NCBI RefSeq assembly: GCF_040436345.1
Contig: NC_133219.1
Span: 23,472,709-23,536,708, forward strand
Direction of reading: 5' to 3'
DNA from: Pagrus major
Lineage: Eukaryota > Chordata > Actinopteri > Spariformes > Sparidae
DNA: 64,000 bases
The notes beneath the pieces were generated by a model, which was given only the letters and a program-made list of their open reading frames with translations, did not search any database and had not been told where the DNA came from. Shown here in pieces: positions 1 through 15,000 of this stretch (within the stretch, counting starts at the first letter, position 1; each line of letters starts with the position of its first letter). The position numbers and the translations under genes were made by a program.

Positions 1-26
1 GCAGCATGTTGGACAAGGGATCACCG
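1..26 (-). CDS. ndufs4: ndufs4 exon 4, first 26 bases (truncated by window edge)
   Basis: After acceptor TTTCAG (rc of 27-32) the frame continues as T-G-D-P-L-S-N-M-L, matching the human segment T-A-D-P-L-S-N-M-V. The exon runs off the left edge. Intron 3 (27-210) is only 184 bases. Confidence 0.92.
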
Positions 27-3000
27 CTGAAAGGCAGAAAAAGGATGTCATACAGATTGTAAAATGCTTTAATGCTTTAATTAGCAATTTTGGGATGTAT
101 TAATAAACTTGACTTTATACCAAAAACAATGTGCTAAAAGTAAAAAAAAACTAATCTGGTTTCCGTTTATGTGCTGTTGAAATGAGCAGGTTCGGCTCAG
201 AGGTTCTTACGTGGAAGCCCAGCCCATCAGAGGGTTCTCCCAGCGCTCTCTGGTATCAAAGTCCATCTTCCACTTCTTGGTGCTGTTGGCTCCTGACTGC
301 ATGGCCGTCTTGGCGGGCACGAAGATGTGAACTTTACGTGTTTTGATGTGCTCCTCTGGGACCCCTGTTAAAGTGGTGATGTCCTGAGGGGCAAACAGAA
401 ATACAGCTCACCGAAGTGTAACTAACAGTTAACAGTTAATGAGGCCTTTTCACACCGGAGAACATCAGGAAATAAAACTGTTTTAAACCTAAATAGTGCA
501 GCTATTCAGATCAATCCCATGTTACAAACGTATGTTATACCCGATGTGCTGTGAGTCCTTAGCCCTGCTCCTGATACAAGTAGGCAAACAACTGACTGAA
601 GCAGTACGATGCCCTGTAAGATCTTTAAAACTACAGTGAATAATAAATATTTATAAACTGTTTATCAAGCGAATGATTCAAGTGCATCAACTTTATAAGC
701 GACAATCTTACAGGTTTCAACTGAGCAGTCAAAGCTTCCCACTTCTACAACCATGTGTATGAAAATAAAAACCTGACATGTTTTTGGTTGCAGATCAGCC
801 AGAAGTCTTCCGACTTTGATCTAACTCAGTAACTGATGTCTTCTTCTTTCCTTGCAGAGATTAAGAGTTCATGAAAAGATATATGCGTGTGTGTGTTTGT
901 CAGGAAAGGTCATCTGAAAGTTAGCTTGCAGGTGTTAATAAATATAACTTGAAGCTCTGACAACGTGTTCTTAGTGTCGGAAAAATGGGATTGGGAAAAT
1001 GTTCAGTGGCTATAAAAAGTACTTCAGATTGTGAAAGTCAAAAGAAGTTTTATATTCTTGTTCTAAATCTGTAGAGATTTATTTCCCCCTTTAAATATCA
1101 GGGTAAGAAAAAAAGCTCAGCTACATCTTCAGTATCAGAGAAACAATAAAACATGAAAGATTCAAAGAGCGAAGAGCACAATAAAATAAACTCTAAATTT
1201 GGATTGTGTTTTTATTGTTTTTGGGATCTGATGTTCACAATGTGGTATTTTTGTCTTTTTTGCTGTGCTGATTTTGTCTTTGCTTTCTTATTTCGTATTG
1301 TTTTCAAGAGTGTTCAGGCAACCGTGTTAATTTGCATGCAATAACTGAACAACGGCATTAGAAAAACAAAACGAGGACTCAAAGAACAAAAAAGAAAATG
1401 GAATAAAGCCATCCTCATGTTGTTATTCATACTCGTTTGCATCGAGGTGGATGAAATTAATGTCTAATACTTGAGGTGATTTATTCCAGACCATCAGAAA
1501 GTAGGCCAGTGCGGCAAGAGGAGGAGGGGCCTTTGGGTGCACTAAATGCATATTCCTGAGCAACTGGAGCTCCTTCAAGCTCCTATCAAGGATCTGGTCC
1601 AATTCTTCAGGGAATTAGCAAACAAGCAATGGGAAGTCGGCGACAAAACACAGACGAACCTCCCAGCACGCAGGCACCAGCCACCCAAGACTGAGGGCTT
1701 TCCAGAGCGCTCTCCTTTCAATACAAGAATTTTACACATTTCAATGGCCATTACAACTTCAAAGAATCAAATTTTCATCATTGTCTGTCATCTGCCAGTT
1801 GATTTGTAGAAAGGGGGTCGTTTTGCATGAACTCCACACAAAAGCCCGCCTTTCCTTTGGCAAAGGAGCTTCCAGCAGTATTTAAACCCACAAAATTACA
1901 GGTCCAACTGCTAAGCTACTGCTCGTTTCAGTGAAACATCTTTTGCCATGCTCAGAGGCAGTCTGAATTTAATCATAAACAAGATCTGCACATTGAAAAG
2001 ATTGTTAAAATGAAAGGGAAAGGACGAACAAAGGGGGGGAAAAAAACTTCACAAGTGCTTGGTAATTATTTCCGGCTGCCCTATCTACTTAACCTTAACA
2101 ATTCCTTCTTGTCACAGAGAGGAAGAAAACATGTTCTCTTCACCCAAAGGGGGTAACGGTGGACGGTTCATGACACAATAACACACAAGACAGTGTGAGA
2201 GAGCAGCAAAATGAGATGCCAGGGTTTTTTTGTTTTCGTCTTGGAGCCTGCAGCAGGTAATCAAAGGTGTTTAATATGTCGCTGTCTGCGGGATATATTT
2301 TTATTCTCAATGGAAAATGTTCAAAAGATCTGTACTCCAAAACTGAGAGGTAAGAAAAACTTCCTGGGAGTTTTGGAGAAAACACAAGAACCATTAAAAT
2401 GCTTTGTACACAGTGAACCGTAACACATTCAGAGCTGTGAATCAAGGGGAAAAAATCATGTACAAAAGTGAGTTGAGGTAAATCAAATTTGCGATCTGAA
2501 ACATTTAGCAGTTGGTCTGGTCTGTTCTGGGGGATAGATGCATGAAAATCCCTCTTCGAGACGCATTAGAAATTATACCCTCGGGATTAGCAGGCCAGAC
2601 TATGGTTACGCGTATGTATGTTACATAAACCATAACTGACACATGAGGCCCATGTATGGTAAACTGGTGCAATAATTTGTCCAGATGTAGCGGACCTTAA
2701 ATCACATCTTCGGCGTGGATGAGCACAAAAGGTCCTTCATGAATGAGGGAGGATGTGTCAAAACAAAAGCTCTGCCAAATCACTGAAAACACTCTGCTCA
2801 TTATCTGGCATTGTTTGCAAAAATACGAGTCTAGACTTCTATGATACTTGCATGCATTACACTGAAAGCTAGTAGGGTTATCGGCATAACAGGCTCACCC
2901 ACAATACCCGGATTCACAAAGGGAATGATTGTGGCTGGAATGTGGTGTGTTCCCAGGAAGACTAGAGAGGGCCATCACAAAAGGAAAACCCACACGGTGG

Positions 3001-6000
3001 GCACTTTTTCTTCTGCCACGTACAGGAAGCAAAATGAGAACTATCAAGTTTGACACTATTCACAGGGCCTTCACGGGGCCCTACAATACCTGGCTGGGCA
3101 GGCAGAATGCCGGGCTTAAGAAAGGGGGGAAAAAGGCTGGCAAAGTCTCCGTCACGTGAAAGCGTGTCGATATTTCTGACACCTCCAGGCTACGTGCCAA
3201 ATAAAGAGCATAGGGGCTTGTCGCTGTGGGGCCACTGGGCCCACCAGAATGCTGAAAGCTGGTACCCCTAATGCTCCAGCAGAGACCTGGGATAGAGGAT
3301 TTCTATAAACAAGATTCAAAGATCTTGGTATGCTTAAGCGGTAAAAACTCAAGGAAATAACAAGATTTTTAAAAGCAAGAAAAGTAAAAACAACAGTAGG
3401 AAGAATAGTATTTTCTTTGGGGGATGGGGGGGCTGAGGTGTGAAATCAAAGTCTAAACATTTGTTCCAAACTGTTCTCGGATGAATCATATTAATCGTAA
3501 CGTGGGGGGGTGGGGCTGGCAGTGTTTTCCGATTGGCCGGGTACTCTCAGCATATTATTTTAGCCACCATTTTTAAAAATCTGTAGCCGCAAACCAGTTA
3601 CTTTTTTTGGTTATTATTATTTGACACATCAACATGAAGATACAGAAGAAAGCATACCACACGTGGACCGACGAGCTCGAAAATGATGCGTAGAAACAGT
3701 TGTTGTTTTTTCCATTCGTCAGCCGACTGATTCGCCTAATCTTTGTGGGTCTTTAGACCGCCATTAAAACGCAGACAATGTTTTAGTTCCTTGAAAAGTA
3801 GTTCCTAGGACGGAAAGTTGGGTGGAAATGTGGCTTAAGCTGGAGTTAGATAAGATCAAAACTGCTGATGTCTGTCTGTTAAATATGAAACTATAGCCAG
3901 GAACCGGTTAGCAAAGCTTAGCATAAAGACTGCAAACAGTTGGTTTGACTTTCCCTAAAAATATCTTACTTTAAAGTTCACTAATTAACATCTTATTTGA
4001 TAATCCAAACCAAAGTGTAACCAGCACAGTACTATTCCTTTAAGAGCTTTTATTTCTGTAGGTCGACTTCCAACAACATGTCAAGCTGCGTCGCTCTCAT
4101 CCATGAGGTGACGTCGTTACAAATCTCTCATCAGCTCCTATTTTCAAGCAAGGGACACATCTTCGAAAGAGCCCAACACCAAGAAGAACTGAATTACTGA
4201 AAGAAACTGGAGATGTGGTTGACAGAAATCAGGAGAACACATCTTCCTCTATAACTTCACTGGACTCTTAAACTGTCCTCCAGCCACTACAGTCCCGTAT
4301 CATTCAGCGCATCTTGTCAGTTTCAGATGATTTGCAGGTAAATGTCCACATTTCCTGCTGCTCAAAAGTGGTTTTCCAGTGAGAAAATATCTCTTCAGGC
4401 ACCAGGTAATGCTTTTGGATGTATCAGTGAAAAAATAGTAAAGTAAGGCTACACAAATCAGATGAATGTTTTTAACCAGGGACAGTTATGATGAAAATAT
4501 CAATTGCACGGGCAGATTTGAAAGGCGGTTCACACCGTGGTACTTGGAGCATCCTGGGGTTTGGCAAAATGTAGACGAGGACTTGAAAAGAGATACGTAT
4601 AAGGATTTTAGCCTCTGAATACATTACTGCTCATTCACTTGGTGAACTGAGCAGCCCAGTCTTTTTCACTCATTCACTTGATACTCCCTCTGTGCTCATT
4701 TAGAAAAAAGAGGATTATTTTAAAGCTTAAATAAACCATAAAGAGGAAGTTAACATCTGTTCTTGCAATGATTCTGGACAGCTAAAACAATAGATGTGAA
4801 AATGATCGACTTTCCAATAAACCAGAAATGTGGACTGTGTTAGACATACAAAGCAGTTTTAACGAATAACCATTCATAACAAGACTTGAGCTGAAATAAT
4901 TTACTGATAAACTGACGTGAACATTTGATCGTAAACTTATTTAATAACTGGCTCATTTAATTTAATTGAAGCAAAGAGACTGAACATTTACTGGTTCAAG
5001 CTTCTCTGATGTGAGGATCTGCTGCTTTTTTATCACTGGAAACTAATAAATCTTTGGGTTTTGGTCATCAAAAGATATAACAATTGACTAAAGGGCTATT
5101 TTTCTGATAGAAAAACATATTGATCTATTAATCAACGATGAAAGAAATCATTAGTTGCAGACGCGTCTTTTATTTCTAGGAAAATAGCCCAGATACAGGG
5201 TCAAACTGTCTAAACACACTGGTGGTGGCAGTCCTTATTTTAAGACTTGTTAGGGTTTACTAATGTAAACTGAGGCACAGAGTGTATTTTCCTGTTAGTG
5301 CAGCAACCAAACAAACAAACAAATAAAAAATGTCTCTGCATGACCAGCTCACACTGAACATTTCCAACGTCACTGCCACATTGTTAGGGGTAATGGTGGA
5401 CACAGTGACAGCCATGACACAAGTACGGTCCAGCCTATTATAGCACGAACATCCATATGCCAAAACTGCAGCTCGGCAGCCAGAAGGGGTCATGAGGTCG
5501 GCCGAGCTGAATCATGTTGAGTCAGCATGTGGTGAAAGCCCAAACACATCACCCTTAACCCCCCACTGTCCGGCTCACACCCAGACCAAGAGCCTCACTC
5601 ATCGGCCTCCGCCGGTTCCCACCTTCAGACGTCTTTGAAGTGGAGAAAGCGTGCCAATTACTGATTGGACATAGGGGGCGTCTCTAATAGAAACAAATAT
5701 TATGTTGCTTGTCCATGTGTGGGAGTGGTTCAACCCTGGAGAACAAGAAGCAGCAGGCGAGAGGGTCATTGCGACTCTCACATTACACATACCTGCGAGG
5801 ATCGGAAAGAGAGGACAGAGGAGGGGGTCATTTATGAAGATGTCGGATGTAGACGCGCTTGTTTGTTTGTTGGCTGGACGGCATGTAAAAGACACCTGCT
5901 GAAAGGTTTCCGTTTGTTTTTTTCGAAAGTAAAATTCTTCATGAATAACCCAAAACTATTAAAGTTATTAAGCAAAAATGATGTGCTCCTTTCTCTCTGT

Positions 6001-9000
6001 TTTGTGTCACTGTTACTTGAATATGTGAGTTTTGGACTGTTAGTCGGACAAAACAAGCAATATGAAGACGTCTCCTTGAACTCTGGGAACTAGTGGCATT
6101 GGTCACAATTTTAAACATTTTATTAAATTTGACAATTGTAAAAATCTGATTATATAATGTAAACAATTAATCGAAGACAAAAAATTGTCTATAGAAAAAA
6201 TTTGAATTTATTAACCAATTATTTTCTTAATTTGTTGATTTATCATTCGGTCTATGGAATGTCAGCAAATACTGGCATTTGCCCATCGCAAGTTCCCGGA
6301 GCTGATGATGACATCAGAAAATGTCAAAATGATATTCATTATAATGTTTTAAATGACAAAAAAAAAGACAAACTATTAAGTCATTATCAAAGTTGCCAAC
6401 GTATTCTGTTACGGCTAATGGAGTAAAACAGTAATTGTTACAGCTCTAATAAACATGTTATGTTTTTATGAAATTCAAAATGCAACACAAACAAGAGTGG
6501 CACTCAGTAGAGTGCATAACCTCCGCCAAGTCCCCTCTACTTAAATCAGGCCTCGAAAACCAACTAACCAACAGATGGACATGGGTGAAAACAGACTTGA
6601 TGGAGGTAATTGTATTACAAATGATAAAGTTAGCTTTCTGTTTTTGGAGAGACAAGAACATTTTGAAAGTCACAGACTTAGTTAGGGGATACCAGATCTA
6701 GTTTGTGGAATTCAAGCAAGAGCTGCTGGCTTACAACTAATGAACAAACGGACGTGTAGACAAACAGAAGTAGCAAGCCTTTTTTATCCGCTCTGCAAAC
6801 ATAACACTTAGCAGCTAGACACTTCCTAAAACTACCCAGCGCTGACAGGGCTGAGGAGTCCACTTAAGAGGCTTAGTCTCTATGGAAGAGAGTGTTAATG
6901 AATGAAATACTATTTAGTGGATGATACATGATAAAGCCTCTTGTCTGGCACTCTTCAAAGACCAACATCCTCTGACCCACTACTCACAACTTGAGCCGCG
7001 AGATTTTTTTTTTTTTTGCATAAGTGCGCCATATGAGAGGGCAACCAGACAAAACAGACACTTAAGTTGTCTATGTGCGAGGGAGGGAGGGTGGGAGAGT
7101 AGGATGAGAGGGAGAGGAAGGGGGGTGGGGTGGTCAATGTGGTCTGCTCCACTGTAGGTCACTGTGTGTCTGAGGCTAGACAGGCTTAGAGAATATACAC
7201 CCCTGTACTGCAGACTTAAACTGCCTGTGCTAAATATATCCTCATTGTTGGGATTGCTGGATTTTTATTGGGAATCTGTGTCTTCGTGCTGATTTTTTTC
7301 CAGTTTCAAAATGTGAAAGCAAATACCTGTTTGAGGTCACGGTGGTTGAGGGTCCTCTAGCTAACGACACTCTCAGTCACACATTAAATTTTGCGGAAAT
7401 TGAGTTCTCGAGTGTCACAAAGCAAACTGGCGTGTCCAATTTTTTAGAGCTGAGGATGATCTTGTGTTAACCAGCTTCCTTTGAGTGACCTCTGTATCAG
7501 GATGTTTTCTGATAGCTCTGGAAGATAAGTCTTGACTGACTGAGTCAGGAACTTTCAATCTGATTTCAGTTTGGGGCTTTCAAAACAAGCAACAACCTGC
7601 CTTTACACTCAACTACTCAACCGCAATCAAACCGAACATCTTTTGACCAGATGTGACGTTACTTGCCAAGCGAGCTCTGCGCTCTAAATTCGCAAGAAAA
7701 GATTTCGAATTAGCAAACTCAACATGCCAAGCATCAAATGGTCCTACCAATTTCACACTCTCTTCCTCTCCCAGTCTTCCTCCCTCCTTCCCCCTCAATT
7801 CCCCACACTCTAATAACTGTCCTCCTCTGTCTCGTAAAACCCTAGTGCCTTTAGAGAACTCTATAACAAGGCTTCACAAGCGCTTTAAGATTATGGTGTT
7901 GTCTTTATGTGGAGAGAGGGAGCACACTTGGCCCCTGCTGTAGGAGGGACAGACGCTCACACACTTAGCCATACGTGGGAGATATTGTATTATCGCATAT
8001 TGAGGCAGCTGCTGTGGTTTTAACCGCAGTTGTTTCCGCAGAGGGTTAGAGAGTAAAGCAAACCCGACTCTAATTGAGGGAGGTCGCAGACATTCCGTGT
8101 AAAGCTGTGTATCACTGGCCGACCAGCCGGACCCTGGGAGCTGCCCAGCATGCTTAATCAAACAGTAATTACAAACAAAAGCAGGTCGGCATGGCCACTC
8201 CAGAGAACACTGAAGCTCCATCACGCAGGTCTATTGGTTTGGCATTATTTCTGAAATTCAGACAATGCCGTCAAAGTCTTCGTCATAAAGAGCTAAAACT
8301 TTTTTCAGGTTTTTCTTTTGAGTTAAGAGGGGAATATGAGGTAAAAGAATAAACAGTCGGGATTCGCAGTTGGGCTGCAACAAACTGTTTTCACTATTTA
8401 ATAAGCAGATTAGCGTCTTCATCAAAGGATGCCAATCGTAATTTCCTAAAGCCCTGTGACATCATTATAGTGTGTTATTTGTTAGTGTGTTTTGTTTAGA
8501 AGCATGAACTGGCAAAGTTTGGCATTTTTGCTCGAAAACTAAATCCAACATGACATTTTTGGCAAATTTGTTTGTAAACACATCTATCAGATACAGATTA
8601 AGATCATCATTCATTAAGAGTTGTTTTTTTGTCCACTTGGCAAATACAAATCCAATATTCAGTCTTCTTTAGCACTGACTACTAAGGGTAATGTTTGACT
8701 CTTTAGGCGCTAATTACTGCACTGTCTAACTTTAGATAGTTAAGCTAACTTTATCTGTCCTCCATTTACTACTGGACACTTGTACCATGGGATTTCCACT
8801 GGCATAAGTTGTGGAAGGGACCAATATAATCACTCAATTACGTCCTGTTTTTTCCTGTTGCCCCGTGTTGAGGTTCTGAGCGAGCTGAGCAGTCACTTGC
8901 AGTCAGACAGAATCAAAGAAATCAGCAGTCTTGAATAAACTACTGTGTAGCTTGCAGACCATAAGTGGTGCCGGAAAGAAACAGCCAACTGTGGCGAAAA

Positions 9001-12000
9001 AGTTGAAGCAGAATCATCTTTTGGAGATACTCGATATCATGCTGCAGTGGTCAGTCACGTGTAACGTAATGTTTCATGAGCGTTCACTTAATTTGACCTT
9101 GTGCGCCAGTTTAAAACACTTTTTTCATCAGTCAATATGGACCAGCATACTAAATTACAGATAGTCCTTTGTCGAGGCAGAGTAGGACAGGACAGTTGGT
9201 GTGTGTTAGTAGTGTGGTTAAATGCCACAGGGGGAACACAATGGACATCTCTTTGTGTAACATGTGTTTTACTTGTATTCACTCAGTTTGGGCTGGTGCA
9301 TCAGTTTGAAACCCACTCTAATGAATGGCAGTCGTAGGAACAGCAACATTGCAGCTTATCGTTTAATGGCGGTTGGTAAACTGCTTTTAGGTGCATTTTT
9401 GCCACCTTCTGGATTGGTGGGGGTAACGGTTCGCAACATTGCGTCACACAAACAGGCCATGCAATGACACTCCCACACCGCCACACAACCCTAATTGCAG
9501 CAACGCCTGATTTGGTCTGAATTGAAGCTTAAAAGGTCAGATTCTCTCTGACCTGATTGGTTTGTTTTGCCACCTGCAGCCATTTCTCAAACAAAGCATG
9601 TCTGCTTGTTGTAATATTACAGAGAAGAATGAAGAGCAAACACTTGGCGTCACTGACCAACACTGTGTATGCAAAGCGAGTGTGTGGTTTAGCAAATGAC
9701 TGAGAGAGGACAGCAGAAAAAGTAACAGTGAATGCAAGTGGAGCTGGAGGGAAAGGTTGGCAGTTAGCTGTCAGTCTGGCAGTAAATGTATGTTATATGT
9801 TAAAGTGTGTCAGTGAACAAACGCAGCTTCTCAAGACTAAGAAAAGTCTTGTCTGTTGTTTCCTAACTGCTGGAAAAGTTAAAGGGATTACCTCGGAAGC
9901 CCCAGTAACAACCATGCCTTCATTTAAGAATAGGGATAGGAATTGATAAGATTTCATTGATACCAATATTCCTTTATCTGCTTATCGGGTTGATTCTTAT
10001 TGAGGCATTGGAGGCATATTATTCCGATGGATTGAACAATTTGGAACAAGTTCTTATCGGTTCTCGTTCTTAATTCCCATCTTTAAGCGTTGTGTCGGCT
10101 GTGGAAATTCAAAACAGATCTAGGGTTATCTAGGTACACGTAAGTACAAGTTTTAGGGTACTATACCAAAACGTTTTGGTTGAAACGCAGCTTTAGTGGC
10201 TTTTTGTAGTCTTTTTATAATAACAATTGTTCAAAACTTTTTGCCTCTTTTATAACTAATCAAGTATCAATGCAGTTTCCCCATTATTTTTCTGTCTGCA
10301 GCCTTCAGTAAAATTGTTCACAAATGCGATTAAAAATCCTCTTTACTGGATGAGTTCATATATTTGACCTACAGGAGATTCTCGCCCTTCATCGCCTAAA
10401 TTTACCTGTAATGGAGACGGCCAAACAAACTGCAGAGACGGAAGTTTCCTGCAAGGTTTGCATTTTTTGGACAGACGAGAACGAAGGACAAGGTAATGAG
10501 TGTCACACAAATATTCTGACGGAGTTTTTGGAGCGCATTCGAAAAATATCATTTGCACCAGCCAAAATGCAACCTCATCTAAACGAGGTTATTCAGAAAT
10601 GTTCACTACAGAAAAACCGGCACACCACTCTCTCCTCAGGCTGCTCAAGAGAAAGAGAGACAGCGTGCGAACCCCACATAACCCCTCAGTGGATCGAGAC
10701 CTTTGTTTGATTGGTCAAACCAGAAAGCAATTCACACTTATTGACAGCCTGATGAATGACTAGCGTGCTGACATACGCTGAATGCCCAAAAGGGAGAGTG
10801 CTCTCATTGCCCTCTTCCATGTGAGACGGAGACCACTGTACTGTAAACAGCTGAGGGCCTCTCTTTTTGGCCTGTCTGGGTGAGCATTAGAGTACTTCCC
10901 GCCGTCGCCAGCAACAGCATGCCACAAAGGAACCTCTGTGGCCGACAACACTGAAGTGGCCACTGTCTTTTTCGTGAGTCTCAGGGTGTCTCACAAACTT
11001 TTTTCCATGCAAGCTTCTTTTCTTTCACCCCCTCCCCATTTTTTAGAGGCCCTTTTTTTCCTCTCCTCTGCTGTTCCTCTCAGTGGCCCCTACTGAGAGG
11101 ACAGAGACAGACACTCCGCCCAGCCAAAGGTTTGTCTGCCAGTATGGTCAGCTTTGCTCTGGAACAAAAGCGCACTGACGCTGCCCACACACAGCAAAAA
11201 CCCCCCCAAACGAGTCTACAACAGACTCCCACATTCTCCCTAAACTCCCTCTTTCTCCGTTATCTCCTATCTCCTTCGTCTTTTAATGACAAAGTGTTCA
11301 CTTCAAAAGACCCTTCTTTGTTTTGTACAGTTGGTACATTTCTAACCTTCATCACTTCAAATGATTATTGCTGTTTAGGCTGTGCTTTAGAACTTAATGA
11401 AAAGGAAGCAACAAAGAACCTGTCCGATGAAATATGAAGCTAAATACAGCTGTACCACATATTAAAGGTCATTCTAAACAATGACTTCATAGTCACCCAA
11501 TGACCTGTGAACTAAATTTAATTACATATTTTTAACTGAAACTTGCTCTTCAAGTGCTTTTGGAAATATGCTGTGTGCCCAAGCTACACAAGTTAACATG
11601 TGTACGACTGTTCACAGAAAATCATGAAACAAAGCCATGGAAGTAGTCTACAACCGCTAGGTAAACAGAGAAAAATACAGGATTAAAGCTTGCTTGTTTT
11701 GTCTGAACAATAGTCAAAAATCTAAAAGATATTCAGTTTACAATCATGTAAAACGGAGAAAAATTGCAAATCATCACAATGGAAGACCAGGAACAAGTGG
11801 AAGTTTGGCATTTTTGCGTAAATATTGACTGAAGAGAATGTTTTTTGTTTGTTTTTTTAAATCAAAGAAGTAAATTCATTTTCTGTTAATCTACAAATTG
11901 GTTTATCGAGTAATCATCATCAAGAATGACAAAGACTTCAGACAGAGAAGTATCGCAGAAGCAGCAGAAGGTCAAAATAGCCTCTCTTAGTAAGTAGTAA

Positions 12001-15000
12001 AATGGTTTCGACTATTAAACGTTTGACTATTTGTCAGTGTTTTGGGTGAACATATTGATTATAGTATCTAGGTTACTTGAGTGTAAACATGGTACCTAAT
12101 TTCCTGTGTAACCTGCTTTCTTGTGTGTATGTGTATATACTGATTCAAATTTCACAAGCGAAATCACAGTGAGGAACAAATGCACACTGTTTATTTACCC
12201 TTTGTCCTCATGTACCAAGTATAAAAATGGTAACCCTTATCATAGCATTGTAATTCTCATTTTAGCATCAGCATTCAATAAACAAGTCACATAAAATAGA
12301 AAAAATCAAAAAGTGAGGACACCAGACGCCTGTAGCCCATTCACCATCACTGCTTAAGGATAGTAGCTTGAGGCTAAATTAACGTGAATGCGCTCCTGAA
12401 CCTCTGATATAACTATCAGTTGAGTTGCATTGTGGGTAATGTAGGCAGCAGGTTTTGACAAGGAAGAATAACGTGTAGAATAACGAAGACAATTTCTGGT
12501 TCTGCTGCATCGTTGGTTCTTTTTGATGTTGTTTTTTTATCCTGTATCCGGCAATATTATAGGAGAGCAATATGCTCTCTGTTGGGTGTTGTTAAAGTCA
12601 CCAACTAATAGATAAGAGCACCAAATGTAAGGTCAAGTTAACAAAAGTAAGCTGCCTCAAGGACAATGGAGGACCAGTCTGTGGGATCTAATGAAAAAGT
12701 TTTATAAGAGAAAACATAGTTGGATAAAACCTGTTAAAATATACAAAATGTTTAATGTCAGTAGTCGCAATGCAACTAAGGGCTACACAATTAATCAAAA
12801 TCGCAATATGGCTCGGTGTAATATCCAAATCACAGAAAGCAGACGTTTTGATCAATGTCAAATGTGTGATAAAACAGCATTATAATGAAGTACTGTAGAG
12901 CTGCACAGACACAGATGCCCTGGCCTAAGAAAACATGTCTGTGTGGTAGAGACCCAACAAATGTCCCATCACCATCATTATAGTAGATTTCTCAGTGAAA
13001 ATGAAAATTGTAATGCAAAAATAATCGTGACTCATATCGCAATGTGATTTTTTTTAAACCATATTGTGAAGCCCTAATACAAATGAGCCTGCAGTTGTTG
13101 ATACTAAAGAAGGAGCCATCAAGCGTTCAAGTGTCATTGTTTCACGCTTCAGAAAAAGCGATATATATACACTGTAATGTTACTGTAAATGGAAACTGTT
13201 AGTATTCAGTCACTGGGAACAACACAATTGTTGGAGCTTGTTGGAGCTGGATAGGGCTGGTTTAAAATAATTGGTTTTCTGATTCAAATCAATCTTCATT
13301 TGAATGAATTCAAGTCATAAAATCCCAAAAGATATATATGATATATGCCTTTTCCTGTGGATGCATGAAAGGCAGCGAAAAAAAATTGACAACTGAAATA
13401 TTCCTAACCGAATCAATTTTGAATTGAATCAACTCAAATCAGAAATCAAATCGGTAAATTTTATCTGGAAATCAGTGGCCATAACCAACTCTAGAGCTGG
13501 AAAAGTGTAGATGGCCTAAACTGTTTAATTGTTGTTGATGCTTTAAAGAATAATAATACAATGTAACTGTTAGTTTTGGCCAGTGGAGACCCCAAATTAT
13601 GATGAATTATAATCTAAATTAAAGCTGAGCTGAGTGGCATCAAACATTGTCATCATAAATCAAGTTTTCACTTAAACTCCATTGATTAAACCAAACAGTA
13701 GTAACTTTTTTAATTGGTTTTCATCAAAAGTTGAAAAGAGTGCAAAGAGAGGATTAATGGGGGCCGTGATCACACACAGAAGTACTCACACATTTGCCAT
13801 TACCATCATATTGCTACAAAAGCCCACTGTCTACTACAAACTCGTGTTGGCAGTGGATGCAGAGTTTTTTAACAATTTTTCCAGGCAAGTAATTGGAAGA
13901 CAGTAGATCAGACAAACACAGTGTGTCACGTTGACCACGGAGGGATTCTTACCAATTTCTCATCAACTGTAATAAGTTGCGTGTCTTGTCCTGGTTTCTC
14001 TGCCAGCCTCAACGTTGATGTGCTTGTAGACCTGAAAACCATTAGATCGACATTACACGCAAAGCACAACCCGCCAAAGGCAGACAAGCAACAAAGAGGT
14101 AAATTACGCAAACACGTTACACTCTGCAAACACTGACTATCTTGGAGGAAGCGGTGGGGTGAGGATACAGTGAAAAGGAAGAGACAAGGAGGGAATCCCC
14201 CCCGCCACCTATTAGTTCTGTCTGGTGCATCTCTGGCAGACTCTCGCTCTCATCCTAATGACAGGACGTGCTTAATGTTGGCTGTGGTCAACTGACAGGC
14301 GAGGACTGTGCAGCTCTTTGTGAATGTGCAGCCGTGTCCTGTCACAAAACGGCAATGTGCCATCATGGTTGAGCCAGCAAAGGGCTATTCCAGATAATCA
14401 CATTCTAGACTGTACCCAGATAATCTGAGTTTTACATTTATTTGAATAATATGGTTTTTCCTCTAAAATGTCTCATATTTCAGTTAAACGACTGATAAGA
14501 GAAACATGAACAGTATTGTGATTATGGTGTAATTGCACAACACGGATGAAAAAAGTTCTGACCATTAAGTCGTTGCTTAGTAGAAACCCAGTAGACAGCG
14601 CTCACTCACTCACTCACTCACAGAAAAATGTATAATAGATGCTGTTGGAGCTGATGAAAGTTGGATGACCGACAGTTAATTTCTCTGGTGAAATGATTGC
14701 TTCATGACTGATTGGTCAATAGATTGAAAATGAATAGATTCCACTCCTGATAACTGATTTAGTTTTAGTCTTTTGACAAGTAAAAATGGCAAATATTTAA
14801 ATTTGTTGGCTTTAGCTGCAGAAATGAGAAAGACTGTCTATTTTTAAATTAAATGCTTGGAGCTTTTATCTGCCGATCAGATGAAGAACATCATTTTACA
14901 AGTTCACTTATAATATTTGACAAGGAAAACATGTATGAATTGATTGATCAGTCAGTAATAAAAATATTTTTAGGTCAATCTCTAAAGAAATGTTCTTTCA

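Larger units (their letters stand above)
384..13952 (-). other. ndufs4: ndufs4 intron 2 (13.6 kb)
   Basis: This is the longest intron in the window. I found no coding exon of a recognisable gene on either strand. The small open frames (all under about 145 codons) lack family signatures. Recognisable content is a set of degenerate interspersed repeats, described separately at 3869-4044, 6493-6615, 9924-10087, 12420-12560, 12779-13075 and 13251-13494. The remainder is unique-looking, moderately AT-rich sequence. Intronic enhancers are possible, but nothing in the sequence alone demonstrates them. Confidence 0.85.

Noticed and set aside
2841-3352. Overlapping open frames on both strands around 3 kb
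   Set aside because: They are short, mutually overlapping and without family signatures, with no splice-consistent continuation.
5665-6093. 142-codon plus-strand open frame in ndufs4 intron 2
   Set aside because: No recognisable motif, no splice partners and skewed composition. Overlapping frames of similar length on both strands suggest chance.
7075-7140. G-rich tract as a promoter or G-quadruplex
   Set aside because: It is a GGGAGGGAGGGTGGGAG purine run that could fold as a quadruplex, but it lies deep in ndufs4 intron 2 with no gene start nearby. There is not enough to support a function.
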